This document shows positions 54,997 through 63,496 of a stretch of DNA of 64,000 bases, piece by piece. The DNA comes from Thermodesulfovibrionia bacterium (GTDB lineage: Bacteria; Nitrospirota; Thermodesulfovibrionia; UBA6902). The DNA lies in NCBI GenBank assembly GCA_030646035.1, contig JAUSMY010000023.1, positions 62,001 through 126,000 on the forward strand. The letters run 5' to 3'. A model generated the notes under the pieces. The model did not search any database and was not told the DNA's origin. It saw only the letters and a program-made list of their open reading frames with translations. Made by a program: the position numbers and the translations under genes. Numbering within the stretch: the stretch's first letter is position 1; the number at the start of each line of letters is the position of its first letter.

Positions 54997-57900
54997 ACCT
55001 CTCTCACTTCTCCCGTATACGTAAAAACAATAAACGACCTGACCTTGTCTGTATTAAATATCTTCTTCACTGCCTTTTTGTAGATATCAAGCTGGAATGA
55101 GTGCTCTTTCACAAGCTCTTCCATCTCATCATCCGCAACCGGGAATGTCTTGTAGTCATAGATATTGTAAACATCGCCATCTTTTATTATCCTGTCTATT
55201 CTGCCCCTGTAGACAGAGTTCCCTGATTCAAGGACAAACGGGAGTTCGGTAAATGAATCCTTTACAGGCTGAATGATGCTCTGCCATATGCCTTTCTCTT
55301 TAAGAATCTCGACTGTCTTATTTATCTCGGCTATGCCGTCTTCAGCATCAGCCTCATTCATCTCTCCGGATATGAAGAGCCTCTTTGCCATATCCGCTAT
55401 CTTGTCATCTGTTAAATCACCTTTGGATATCTTCTCAAATATCTCATGCATTATCTCGCCGGGAACCGTTGTCTTGCCGCTGTACCGCACAGCTCTCTTC
55501 ATGTCTCCGGTTACTGTCTTCCATTCTTTCTCAGCTCTCGCAGGCGTTGATATGAACTCCGCGTGAGGATGCCTTTTCTTAATTCCGGCAGATGTTTTAA
55601 TGGAAGGGGCTGTTATTGCTGCTCCGTCAATAATTGAGAGCCCCGGAATATCTTCATTAACTTTGTAGCCGTCATCTCTCTTCTCAAGCCCTATTCCATC
55701 TTTCAGATAAGTGAGAAAGCTCTTGCCTCTTTCTTTCCATGTTGCGACAAGAAAGAGCGCCTCCTCAGCCCTTGTCACGGCAACATAAAAGAGCCTCTTC
55801 TGCTCCTCTTCCTCTTTCATCAGATGGAGCCGGAAGTCATTGTCATCATTTCTTATTGCAGATTCCCTTATTGTCTTAAAAAAGAACTTCCCGTCTCTTT
55901 CATACACAAGGCTCTCATTGCTTCTTAAAGTGAACTGGTCTTCGATAGCGGGCAGAAAGACAACCGGGAACTCCAGTCCTTTTGCTGTATGTATCGTGAG
56001 TATCTTTACCGCGTTCATCCCTGCTGTATTAACATTCGCCTTCGGCTCATCTTCACGGTCTATCGTCCTTTCAAGGAACGCCCTGATCTTTATAAGAGGC
56101 CTGCCGCCTGATTCCGTCTCTTCCATGATCCTGATGAACTTCTTTATATTTGCGCGCTGCTGCGGTTCGTGATAATAACGCCACGCACCCGTCTCGACAA
56201 GGACGCGCTCTATCAACTCGGCAAGCGGTGTCTCTTTAATCGCCGAGAGCCATTGCTGAAGAAATACTACTGGTGGCGTTTTCCCCTCTATCAAAGCCAA
56301 CTGTAGGTGCCTTAAGCAGAGATTAAGGGGTGTGTTCATCTTTCCAAACAGGCTATCTCCTTGATTGCTTATCAATTTAAGGATACTGCCTTCATCAATA
56401 TTGAATAGCGGGCTTTTAAGCAGGACATAGAGGCTGTAATCATCTTTCGGATTTGAGAGGAAATAGACCAATGCCCGGAGTACCGCAACCTCAGGCTCCT
56501 GATAAAAGCCGATCCCTTTTACCGCGATAAAAGGGATGTTATGCCTGATCAGCGCTTCCTCATATTTTTTCAGATGGGTTCTCTTCCTGAGGAGTATGGC
56601 GATGTCGGCATGCGTGCATTCTCTCTGAACGCCGGTCTTTCTCTCAGTGATACGGAGATTCCCGACAAGCCCCTTTATCCTCTTTGCCATGACATCCGCC
56701 TCCATTTCTCTCTGAAGCGATATGCCCTCATCCCGGTCTTCAAGCATTATTATCTCTACGCTTCCATCGCCTGTCAGGTTCTTTCTGCGGGCTTCGAATT
56801 CGCCGTATTCTGTCATCCATGCGGGCGAGGCGTTATCAGCAGACATTATCTTTGAGAAGAGGGCATTTGTGAATTTGATGATAGCAGGCGCGCTCCGGTA
56901 ATTCTCCTTCACCTCTTCATAGTGAAACTCATCTCCGAGCCATTCAGAGAGCTTCTCCTTTGCCCTGCGGAATATCTCGACATTGGCGCCTCTGAAGTAG
57001 TATATCGACTGCTTTCTGTCGCCTACCAAGAATACCGTCGGCTTTATGCCCTCGTCTCGCTTTGCGCCAAGGCCTGAGCGCCACTCCTCAGTAAGCCTGT
57101 CTATCACAGCCCACTGGAAATTATTAGTATCCTGAAATTCATCCACGAGTATATGGTCTGTCTTCTCGTCAAACGCGTAAAGTATGTTCGCCCATTCAGG
57201 CTCTTCGGTGAGCATGCGGTACGCGATATATTCAAGGTCGCTGAAATCAAGGAGCGATCTTGAACTCTTGAGAAACTCATGCCTCTTAAGACAGCTGCTG
57301 AATATCTCCCTTATCCGCAATGCCCTGTTTGTGTACTCCTGAAGCTTTCTCTCCTTCCAGAAGTCGTGCATCTTCACTGCCCACTCCTTATATTCAGCTA
57401 TTCCGTCAAGTCCCTTCGGAGTTTTTTTGCGCGGCGCTTTTTCCTTTGTCAGGAAGTGATCTTCAAATCCCGCCATCTTTTCAGTTTCTCTCTCATTGAA
57501 AAAATCACGGTAGCCGTCTATGGCTTCTTCCGCGCCTTCCCATGAGAGAAGTTCATTGATCAATTGCGGCATGTCAGTTGATTCATACACAGGAACTGTC
57601 GCCTCAAGAGAGAACGGCCTCTTCTCATAAAGGTAATTGACTGTATCACTGAGATTTGCAAGCCCTCTGAAGCCCTTCTCGCCTATCGTATGGAGAAAGA
57701 GCTCATGATTGCCGTCGCCGGTTCCGGCCTCCATAAGGAGTTCATAAATTATCTCTTCCCACATTATTCTTGAGTCTATCGCATTCTCAACCCTGTAGTT
57801 TGCGTCTATGCCTGCCTCGAATGAGAAGCGCCTCAAAAGCGTGCCGCAGAAAGAATGGATGGTCGAGACGCGCATGAGCGGCATCTTATCAAGCAGGGAA

Positions 57901-58112
57901 TCAAAGAGGCGGCTGTCCTCTGCCTTCAGTATCGTCAATATCCTCTGCTTCATCTCAGCCGCAGCCTTTTCAGTGAATGTGACAGCGAGTATCCTCTCAA
58001 CTCCTGCCCCGCTCTTTAAGAGCGCTATATATCTTCTTGCGAGCTTCTCGGTCTTGCCCGAACCCGCAGGCGATGAGATGATGACGCTTTTATCTGTGTT
58101 GAGGTAGGTCAT
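54993..58112 (-). CDS. AddA/RecB-like UvrD helicase-nuclease
   Basis: 1039-residue DNA end-processing enzyme for recombinational repair. Helicase motif I SSPAGSGKTEKLARRY, Ia VTFTEKAAAEMKQRI, II HILVDEFQDTN, III LVGDRKQSIYYFRGA, IV region ENYRSAPAI, V TIHTAKGLEFPVVFLP and VI RLFYVAVTRAEEALFL. A C-terminal PD-(D/E)XK nuclease has GRIDRIIKDGDVYNIYDYKTF (Asp, Asp-x-Lys). Its natural partner, the AddB-like nuclease, lies 5.4 kb upstream on the same strand beyond an insertion. Confidence 0.93.
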   Translation of the reverse strand: MTYLNTDKSVIISSPAGSGKTEKLARRYIALLKSGAGVERILAVTFTEKAAAEMKQRILTILKAEDSRLFDSLLDKMPLMRVSTIHSFCGTLLRRFSFEAGIDANYRVENAIDSRIMWEEIIYELLMEAGTGDGNHELFLHTIGEKGFRGLANLSDTVNYLYEKRPFSLEATVPVYESTDMPQLINELLSWEGAEEAIDGYRDFFNERETEKMAGFEDHFLTKEKAPRKKTPKGLDGIAEYKEWAVKMHDFWKERKLQEYTNRALRIREIFSSCLKRHEFLKSSRSLLDFSDLEYIAYRMLTEEPEWANILYAFDEKTDHILVDEFQDTNNFQWAVIDRLTEEWRSGLGAKRDEGIKPTVFLVGDRKQSIYYFRGANVEIFRRAKEKLSEWLGDEFHYEEVKENYRSAPAIIKFTNALFSKIMSADNASPAWMTEYGEFEARRKNLTGDGSVEIIMLEDRDEGISLQREMEADVMAKRIKGLVGNLRITERKTGVQRECTHADIAILLRKRTHLKKYEEALIRHNIPFIAVKGIGFYQEPEVAVLRALVYFLSNPKDDYSLYVLLKSPLFNIDEGSILKLISNQGDSLFGKMNTPLNLCLRHLQLALIEGKTPPVVFLQQWLSAIKETPLAELIERVLVETGAWRYYHEPQQRANIKKFIRIMEETESGGRPLIKIRAFLERTIDREDEPKANVNTAGMNAVKILTIHTAKGLEFPVVFLPAIEDQFTLRSNESLVYERDGKFFFKTIRESAIRNDDNDFRLHLMKEEEEQKRLFYVAVTRAEEALFLVATWKERGKSFLTYLKDGIGLEKRDDGYKVNEDIPGLSIIDGAAITAPSIKTSAGIKKRHPHAEFISTPARAEKEWKTVTGDMKRAVRYSGKTTVPGEIMHEIFEKISKGDLTDDKIADMAKRLFISGEMNEADAEDGIAEINKTVEILKEKGIWQSIIQPVKDSFTELPFVLESGNSVYRGRIDRIIKDGDVYNIYDYKTFPVADDEMEELVKEHSFQLDIYKKAVKKIFNTDKVRSFIVFTYTGEVREV

Positions 58113-58150
58113 GTAACTATTTAATCCATTATTTTAAATGCAAAGAGTTT

Positions 58151-58174
58151 GTCATTCCGGCTTGTCCGGAATCT
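58151..58174. repeat. Palindromic repeat, left border of the 58.2-63.4 kb insert
   Basis: GTCATTCCGGCTTGTCCGGAATCT; core ATTCCGG-CTTGT-CCGGAAT. The exact reverse complement occurs at 63414-63437. Confidence 0.85.
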
Positions 58175-58216
58175 ATGGTTCGACAGATTTGCCATGAAAT
58201 CATGGACATTAGCTCA

Positions 58217-61200
58217 TCAGTTATGAATATCGACAATCTTATCTATATATGAAGTTATATTTGTGATGACTAACTTACCCGTATCAGTCAAGAAGTCACA
58301 TAAATAATATTCGTCCGTCTTCTGCCTTATAAAACTCCGCGTAGAATTTAAAGATATTTTTTTAGGGACAAGATCTGGATAAATATCCTCTAACAGACCT
58401 CTGTTCAAACTTTTCAATTGCCATTGCTCATAATTTTCTATATCATCAAATTCTTTACCAATGAATTCCTTAGCTTCTTCCATCTGTTCTAATCTTTCTT
58501 CAGACCATTGCATGTCAGGTTTCCTAATCTTAACCTGATTGCAAAAATTGCCGAGCTTAAGAATATTATTAAGGAAATCAATTTTGTTATCTTCCTCTTG
58601 AATGCTGTAATTATATCCATCATCTCTTATTGCCTGGTAAAGAGTATTTATCGATATTGAATACAAAACGAAATCGGCTTCAGTAAAATCATCATCTCTT
58701 AGGTTTTTCAAAATTCTCTTTTGTTTGTAGTCATAAAAATAATCAGGTGCAGAAAAGAGTATATCTCGTGTTGCATCATAGAAATTTTCACTGGATCTTA
58801 AATCATACCTTGGAGAAATATTATCATGACATTCAATAATATTTAAATCAAAATCCAGAATTAAGAATGAGTATCTTCCATAATATTTATCTTTATCCAT
58901 AAATATATAAATGAGTCTCTTTTCTTCATTAACTGATACTTCATCAAACCACTCCTTGCCCTTAAAACAAAATTGAACCCTCTTTATCTTCTGTAACTTG
59001 TCATTATATAGGAAGAGTTCATCATCTCCAAGTAGAAATCGAGGTGGATTTGTTGGTATCTTTGCATAACCCCAACTCCCAAACTTAATTTGCTTCTTTT
59101 TGTGAGTATTTCCATTGTACAAATCAATGACTCCCAGCATCCGGTAATCCCAGTCACCTTCTGAATCAGGTATATATAGTACTGAAAGATATTTGCAATC
59201 ATCTGTAAGAAAAAGCGCGTCTACTATCTCTGAATCCTCGTTGACTTTTAGCAATTCAGATATGTTTAGGTGCGCCATAACACTTGAGTTATGAGTATGA
59301 AATATTGCTTTTATATAATAAAAACCATCGGTATCGTCCTTACAAAGGAGATGATATTCACTTTTTCCAGGATCAGCATGGATTATCTTTTCGATTTTAA
59401 AATTGAAGTTCGTCATTTTGTATTGACCGGCAAGTGAATTATTAAAGTTATATATTACAAGGTAATTATTATCAGAGATTGATAGATTAAAGAATGCCTC
59501 GTCATTAATATTGCGTATAAATTCTAATCCCTCCATACAGTCAGTTTTAAGAGCAGAATTAATGTCTGTATTGAACAAAACATTTAATTGTGCCCTCTCA
59601 ACAGCAAACAATGAAGCGACCTCATCTTCTATCTGTGATACAACAGTATTGTCGTGAATTTGTTTTTTAAGCAGAGTAGCTGATTCAATATCACCCAACA
59701 GAAGACTTTTCCTGAATGCAGATATGTTATTTTCTTGCCGTAGCTTATTTAATATTCCCTGGCACATTACGGTAATTTTCTCGGATTCTTCCTTTGGAAT
59801 ATTGATCGATTCTTCTTCCATTAGTGCAATTATTATTTCAGCCTTTTCGAGGTTAATATCATCAGCTTCTATTTGTCTGCAATACTCCTGATATCTTTTT
59901 CTACTTAAAGAGACATTAAATTCGTGCCGTAATTTATTTAATAGCTTCTCTGATTTGAGTTGAAATACACGGACTTCTGCTTTAGGCAGATTTTTTAATT
60001 CTTTTTTAATCAATGCGACAATCTTTTCAGCGTTATCAATTTTAATATCATCCATTTCAAGTTCTTTAAGATAGTTCTGAATATTTATCCTGCTTTGTTC
60101 TGCGGATATCGTATTACACTTTTCTCTAATTGCAATATAAGCTGGATCTTCATGGAATCCTTCCCAAGCCTTTTTTAAGAGTGATAAAGCTTTGTCTGTA
60201 TCGCATTCACAAATTACTTCCCTTAGTTGAAGATATGATAACCATGACTCCTTGCCTTCAGTACGTTTTAGGCGTAATACATGCTCGTTGTTTATAATGC
60301 TCTGAATCAGTGGGTACTCTCCTGTCAATTTTTCAATAAGTTCGGGGCAGTCATTCTCTTTCAATATGGGCTGCAATCTTATAAAAGCTTCCCCATAATC
60401 TCTATTCTTCAGGTATCCTGTTATTTCACGAAAAACCTTTGTCTGTTGTTTCTTTTTTTCTTCCCTACTTTCCTTTTCAATAAGTTCTGCAATTTTATTC
60501 TTTTCCCCTTGGTCTTTAATCTGCAGTTTATTTAGAATATTCAGTCTTTCCGAGTGGTCTTCTGATTTTTCATATTTCCCCCAAAGAGATTTAACCGTAT
60601 CCTCATCCTTAATATCTCTTATAATCCTCAAAAGTTCCCTTGCTTCATTGTATTCGGGAAATATCGATAGTGCTGTTCTGGCTGCTTCTTCAGCAGTTTC
60701 AAACCTGTTTATGTCAAAATCCTTTTTTGCTGTATTAAGATAAGGCTCAGCTTCTTCCCGCAGTAACTGATAAATGTTTTGTTTTAAAGCATCCAGACCT
60801 TCTACATGGCCCCTCATACCCTCAGAATAATTGAGCAAGTCAAAGGCATCCCTTGATTCTTTTTCTCTATAAAGTATATCTGCATATCTAAAAATAGATT
60901 CTTTCCTCAATTCCTTAATTACACAGCTCTCAAAAAGCCCCCTTGCATCAGTAAAGCGATTATTAAGCCAACATACGTTTGCAGTAATTTCTCTCATATT
61001 GTCACCCATTAAATTATCTGGCAGGTTAAAAAGAAGATTGAGGGCTATATCATATGCGCCAAGCTCATCAATCAATATAGATACGCCTTTTAGAAAAAGT
61101 GGTGTCTCATCTGAAGAATCAACCTGAATGCCTGAAAGCAATTCTCTCGCTGAATCGTATTCGAAATTATTAATATGTAAGCTTGCCTGCTCCAACAAAC

Positions 61201-61630
61201 CATTTAGTGTGCTGACGTCTATGTGTTTAGGTCTCTTAATCGCTGTTTTCTTTTGTGGTTTTTTTACAGGCACATTATTGGCTTTTCTAACTTGTTCAAG
61301 TGCCATTGTTGACAGCATGTGAAGTTTTGCATGGCAGGCATCAACAAAAGGTGAGAGTTTGTAACGGAGCAGTACTATATTGTCATCCCATTGGACAGGT
61401 TCAAGGTCAAAGAGCTGTGCATAATTTGTCAGAAGCAAGCTCTGGAGTTCCGATTTTAGATAGTAGGCTTTTACTTTATCTTCAAGTCTGAGATTGAGAT
61501 GAGGTGTGGGGTTTATGCGCTTTATAATGCTTATTAAAACATCAATGGACAATACTTCCTTGTTTGCGAGTATTGATTCGGCTTCTTTTGCAATCTTTTC
61601 CCAATTATCGAGTATTCCGTCTGTTTTCAC
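58217..61630 (-). CDS. Large TPR-like and beta-rich protein of unknown function
   Basis: 1137 residues, no signal peptide or membrane helix, so probably cytoplasmic. Residues about 150-640 are helical with TPR-like pairs (ALNLLFNLPDNLMGDNM, FETAEEAARTALSIFPEYNEA) and highly charged. Within them a unit of about 65 residues is duplicated (about 515-642; DDIKIDNAEKIVALIKKEL versus DDINLEKAEIIIALMEEES, each ending ILNKLRQE-like). Residues about 680-970 are strand-rich with repeated hydrophobic-aromatic blades (LVIYNFN, YLSVLYIPDSEGDWDY, LIYIFMDKDKYYGRYSFLILD), like a beta-propeller. Not a family I recognise. Downstream of a HEPN protein in a visibly A+T-rich insert. Confidence 0.7.
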   Translation of the reverse strand: MKTDGILDNWEKIAKEAESILANKEVLSIDVLISIIKRINPTPHLNLRLEDKVKAYYLKSELQSLLLTNYAQLFDLEPVQWDDNIVLLRYKLSPFVDACHAKLHMLSTMALEQVRKANNVPVKKPQKKTAIKRPKHIDVSTLNGLLEQASLHINNFEYDSARELLSGIQVDSSDETPLFLKGVSILIDELGAYDIALNLLFNLPDNLMGDNMREITANVCWLNNRFTDARGLFESCVIKELRKESIFRYADILYREKESRDAFDLLNYSEGMRGHVEGLDALKQNIYQLLREEAEPYLNTAKKDFDINRFETAEEAARTALSIFPEYNEARELLRIIRDIKDEDTVKSLWGKYEKSEDHSERLNILNKLQIKDQGEKNKIAELIEKESREEKKKQQTKVFREITGYLKNRDYGEAFIRLQPILKENDCPELIEKLTGEYPLIQSIINNEHVLRLKRTEGKESWLSYLQLREVICECDTDKALSLLKKAWEGFHEDPAYIAIREKCNTISAEQSRINIQNYLKELEMDDIKIDNAEKIVALIKKELKNLPKAEVRVFQLKSEKLLNKLRHEFNVSLSRKRYQEYCRQIEADDINLEKAEIIIALMEEESINIPKEESEKITVMCQGILNKLRQENNISAFRKSLLLGDIESATLLKKQIHDNTVVSQIEDEVASLFAVERAQLNVLFNTDINSALKTDCMEGLEFIRNINDEAFFNLSISDNNYLVIYNFNNSLAGQYKMTNFNFKIEKIIHADPGKSEYHLLCKDDTDGFYYIKAIFHTHNSSVMAHLNISELLKVNEDSEIVDALFLTDDCKYLSVLYIPDSEGDWDYRMLGVIDLYNGNTHKKKQIKFGSWGYAKIPTNPPRFLLGDDELFLYNDKLQKIKRVQFCFKGKEWFDEVSVNEEKRLIYIFMDKDKYYGRYSFLILDFDLNIIECHDNISPRYDLRSSENFYDATRDILFSAPDYFYDYKQKRILKNLRDDDFTEADFVLYSISINTLYQAIRDDGYNYSIQEEDNKIDFLNNILKLGNFCNQVKIRKPDMQWSEERLEQMEEAKEFIGKEFDDIENYEQWQLKSLNRGLLEDIYPDLVPKKISLNSTRSFIRQKTDEYYLCDFLTDTGKLVITNITSYIDKIVDIHN

Positions 61631-61723
61631 TTAGGGCGTCCCCCAAAATACGCATCATGTTAAGATCATTATTGAATAACATAATCACACGGTTTAAAGC
61701 GACTTTCTGGAACAGTAAAATTT

Positions 61724-63043
61724 TCAAGTAACTTGGTACATTTTTCTCTTTAATGCTGTCAATTGGCTAAAATCCAAACTTAATAAAAAATGGGCTCCCA
61801 AAACGGAAGCTACCGCTTGAAGCAACACAGTCAAATTTTCTGGCAGTTCATCCAATCGTTTTTCAATTTCAGTCATATCATCAAAAAAATTGCCGTGAAA
61901 AACTTCATTCCTATATCGTCTTGCAATATCTTTTACAACTGCTGGATTCAGTTTAAAGGTTTCCTTTGCTCCAATCACATCGAGAGCTTGCTCAATGTAT
62001 GGTTCAAAACCATCAGTTTCGGGCTGTAACTCACTATTAAGCAAAGAAAAACAATTGGGGCATAGTTTTTTTGAATACTTCTTTAGCAAGTTCTCCTTTA
62101 TATTATTCATCAAAGAGTTTTTTATCTTTATTCCCTTATAGCGTGCAATAGCCTCTATAAGCTGAAAGCTAAAAGCACGTCTTGTTTCTTCGTGAAGCGC
62201 AGTATAGAGTTCTTCAAAATAGGATAAAATAATGCCTATTTTTTCTCGATCAGGATTGTCGTTAACTCGATCAATAATGCCTGTAAAGGTTGTTTTGAAT
62301 TCAACCAGCGCACTATCGTTGATATAAGCATGTCCATTAAAAGTACCGGGACAAACAAAAGAATTGCGGCTTGATATGTAGTTCGCTCGTACATATATGA
62401 CATCTCTATCATTTCGTCCAATCAAAGAAGTATATGAGAGAGGAGAGCCTGCAAAAAGCGTCAGAATCGATGGGATTAGTTTGATTTTGTCCCGTACAGA
62501 AGTAATTGTCCATCCTTGCCTGTTCTTGAAATAAATACTTGAGTCAACATCAGCAAAAATATGCGGTAATCCATGAGGATCACGCGACCCCTCATGCAAA
62601 AGATTAAAGAGGGCTTTATTTGCATCTTCTGGATAAAAATTGATTCCCCACTCATCAGGAACAACGTCTCCGCATCCAATTTTTATAAAATCTACCGTTT
62701 GGGGGCGGACAATCATATGCCACCATGGCTTTCCACGATCAATCAATGGGATTATTTCAGCCTGGTCCGCTCTAAGATTTATATCTTCAACAAGTTGATT
62801 AAAATATTTGAACCCCTTATACGTAACTTTCAGACAGCGCTGTGCGGTGATCGTCCACTCTTCTATGCTCCCCTCAATTACAGCTGGTATTTCTTTTTTT
62901 GAATAAATGTCAAAATCAGTAAAGAATATATCCAACTCTAAATCACTCTGCATTCTAACGAAAGCTTGATGCCAACCCTCTCCAAATAGGGCTTTGCCAA
63001 CGAAACTAATTTCTGTGTTGAGGTTAAGATTTGTCATACTCAT
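61724..63043 (-). CDS. HEPN-domain protein (ApeA-like), putative toxin or defence RNase
   Basis: 439 residues. The C-terminal third is a helical HEPN-type domain: IARRYRNEVFHGNFF contains the R-x4-H motif (R378, H383) with Asn after Arg, as in catalytically active HEPN ribonucleases. A CPNC pair near 328-331 sits before it. The N-terminal about 290 residues are mixed alpha/beta (ISFVGKALFGEGWHQAFV, KVTYKGFKYFNQL) and resemble the large sensor-like region of ApeA-type proteins, which act in abortive phage defence. The specific target is unknown. Cotranscribed with the 1137-residue protein (93 bases apart). Confidence 0.7.
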   Translation of the reverse strand: MSMTNLNLNTEISFVGKALFGEGWHQAFVRMQSDLELDIFFTDFDIYSKKEIPAVIEGSIEEWTITAQRCLKVTYKGFKYFNQLVEDINLRADQAEIIPLIDRGKPWWHMIVRPQTVDFIKIGCGDVVPDEWGINFYPEDANKALFNLLHEGSRDPHGLPHIFADVDSSIYFKNRQGWTITSVRDKIKLIPSILTLFAGSPLSYTSLIGRNDRDVIYVRANYISSRNSFVCPGTFNGHAYINDSALVEFKTTFTGIIDRVNDNPDREKIGIILSYFEELYTALHEETRRAFSFQLIEAIARYKGIKIKNSLMNNIKENLLKKYSKKLCPNCFSLLNSELQPETDGFEPYIEQALDVIGAKETFKLNPAVVKDIARRYRNEVFHGNFFDDMTEIEKRLDELPENLTVLLQAVASVLGAHFLLSLDFSQLTALKRKMYQVT

Positions 63044-63084
63044 ATTTAATTAAAATCATTCCATATAATGTCCTACACACGACC

Positions 63085-63108
63085 ATCACTCCCGCTTATC
63101 CGGAATCT
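63085..63108. repeat. Degenerate copy of the border palindrome overlapping the GIY-YIG gene end
   Basis: ATCACTCCCGCTTATCCGGAATCT matches the 58151 copy at 20 of 24 positions and is inverted relative to 63414-63437. It encodes the last residues (IPDKRE) of the nuclease. Confidence 0.75.
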
Positions 63109-63403
63109 GTCCTTTAATGTCTTCATATAAATCTTTTAAAGCAAAGTTGCTTAATTTAATAAGATTTATTTTTTCTTCTCTGCTCATATTTTTTATCTGT
63201 TTTTCCCTGATAATTGCACTGCGACTGTTATTGCAAATCTCATAATATACAAGCTTGTGAAGATTATATTTAGCGGTAAAACTATTCGTGTTGAGATTAT
63301 TCTTATGTTCATAAACTCTTCTAACAAGATTACTGGTTACACCAACATATAATGTTGGTCTGGAATTTGCCATGATATATATTGCGAAAACCTTAACTTC
63401 CAT
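63086..63403 (-). CDS. GIY-YIG nuclease family protein
   Basis: 105 residues of the short, stand-alone GIY-YIG (UPF0213/YhbQ-like) type: [27 protein letters not shown] gives the paired Tyr motifs (normally GIY and YIG; here IYI and YVG) and the catalytic Arg. The helical part has [11 protein letters not shown] and [20 protein letters not shown] with the metal-binding Glu. Many genomes carry multiple copies of such genes beside palindromic repeats, and here inverted palindromes lie at both ends. A mobile or homing-like role is inference. Confidence 0.85.
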   Translation of the reverse strand: MEVKVFAIYIMANSRPTLYVGVTSNLVRRVYEHKNNLNTNSFTAKYNLHKLVYYEICNNSRSAIIREKQIKNMSREEKINLIKLSNFALKDLYEDIKGQIPDKRE

Positions 63404-63413
63404 ATTAAAAGAT

Positions 63414-63437
63414 AGATTCCGGACAAGCCGGAATGAC
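63414..63437. repeat. Palindromic repeat, right border of the insert
   Basis: AGATTCCGGACAAGCCGGAATGAC, exact reverse complement of 58151-58174, just upstream of the GIY-YIG start and 60 bases after the AddB-like gene. Confidence 0.85.
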
Positions 63438-63496
63438 AGACACTTCTTCCCTGATCCTGTTAAACAACTTTATTGGTTTTCACAAAAGACACTAAT

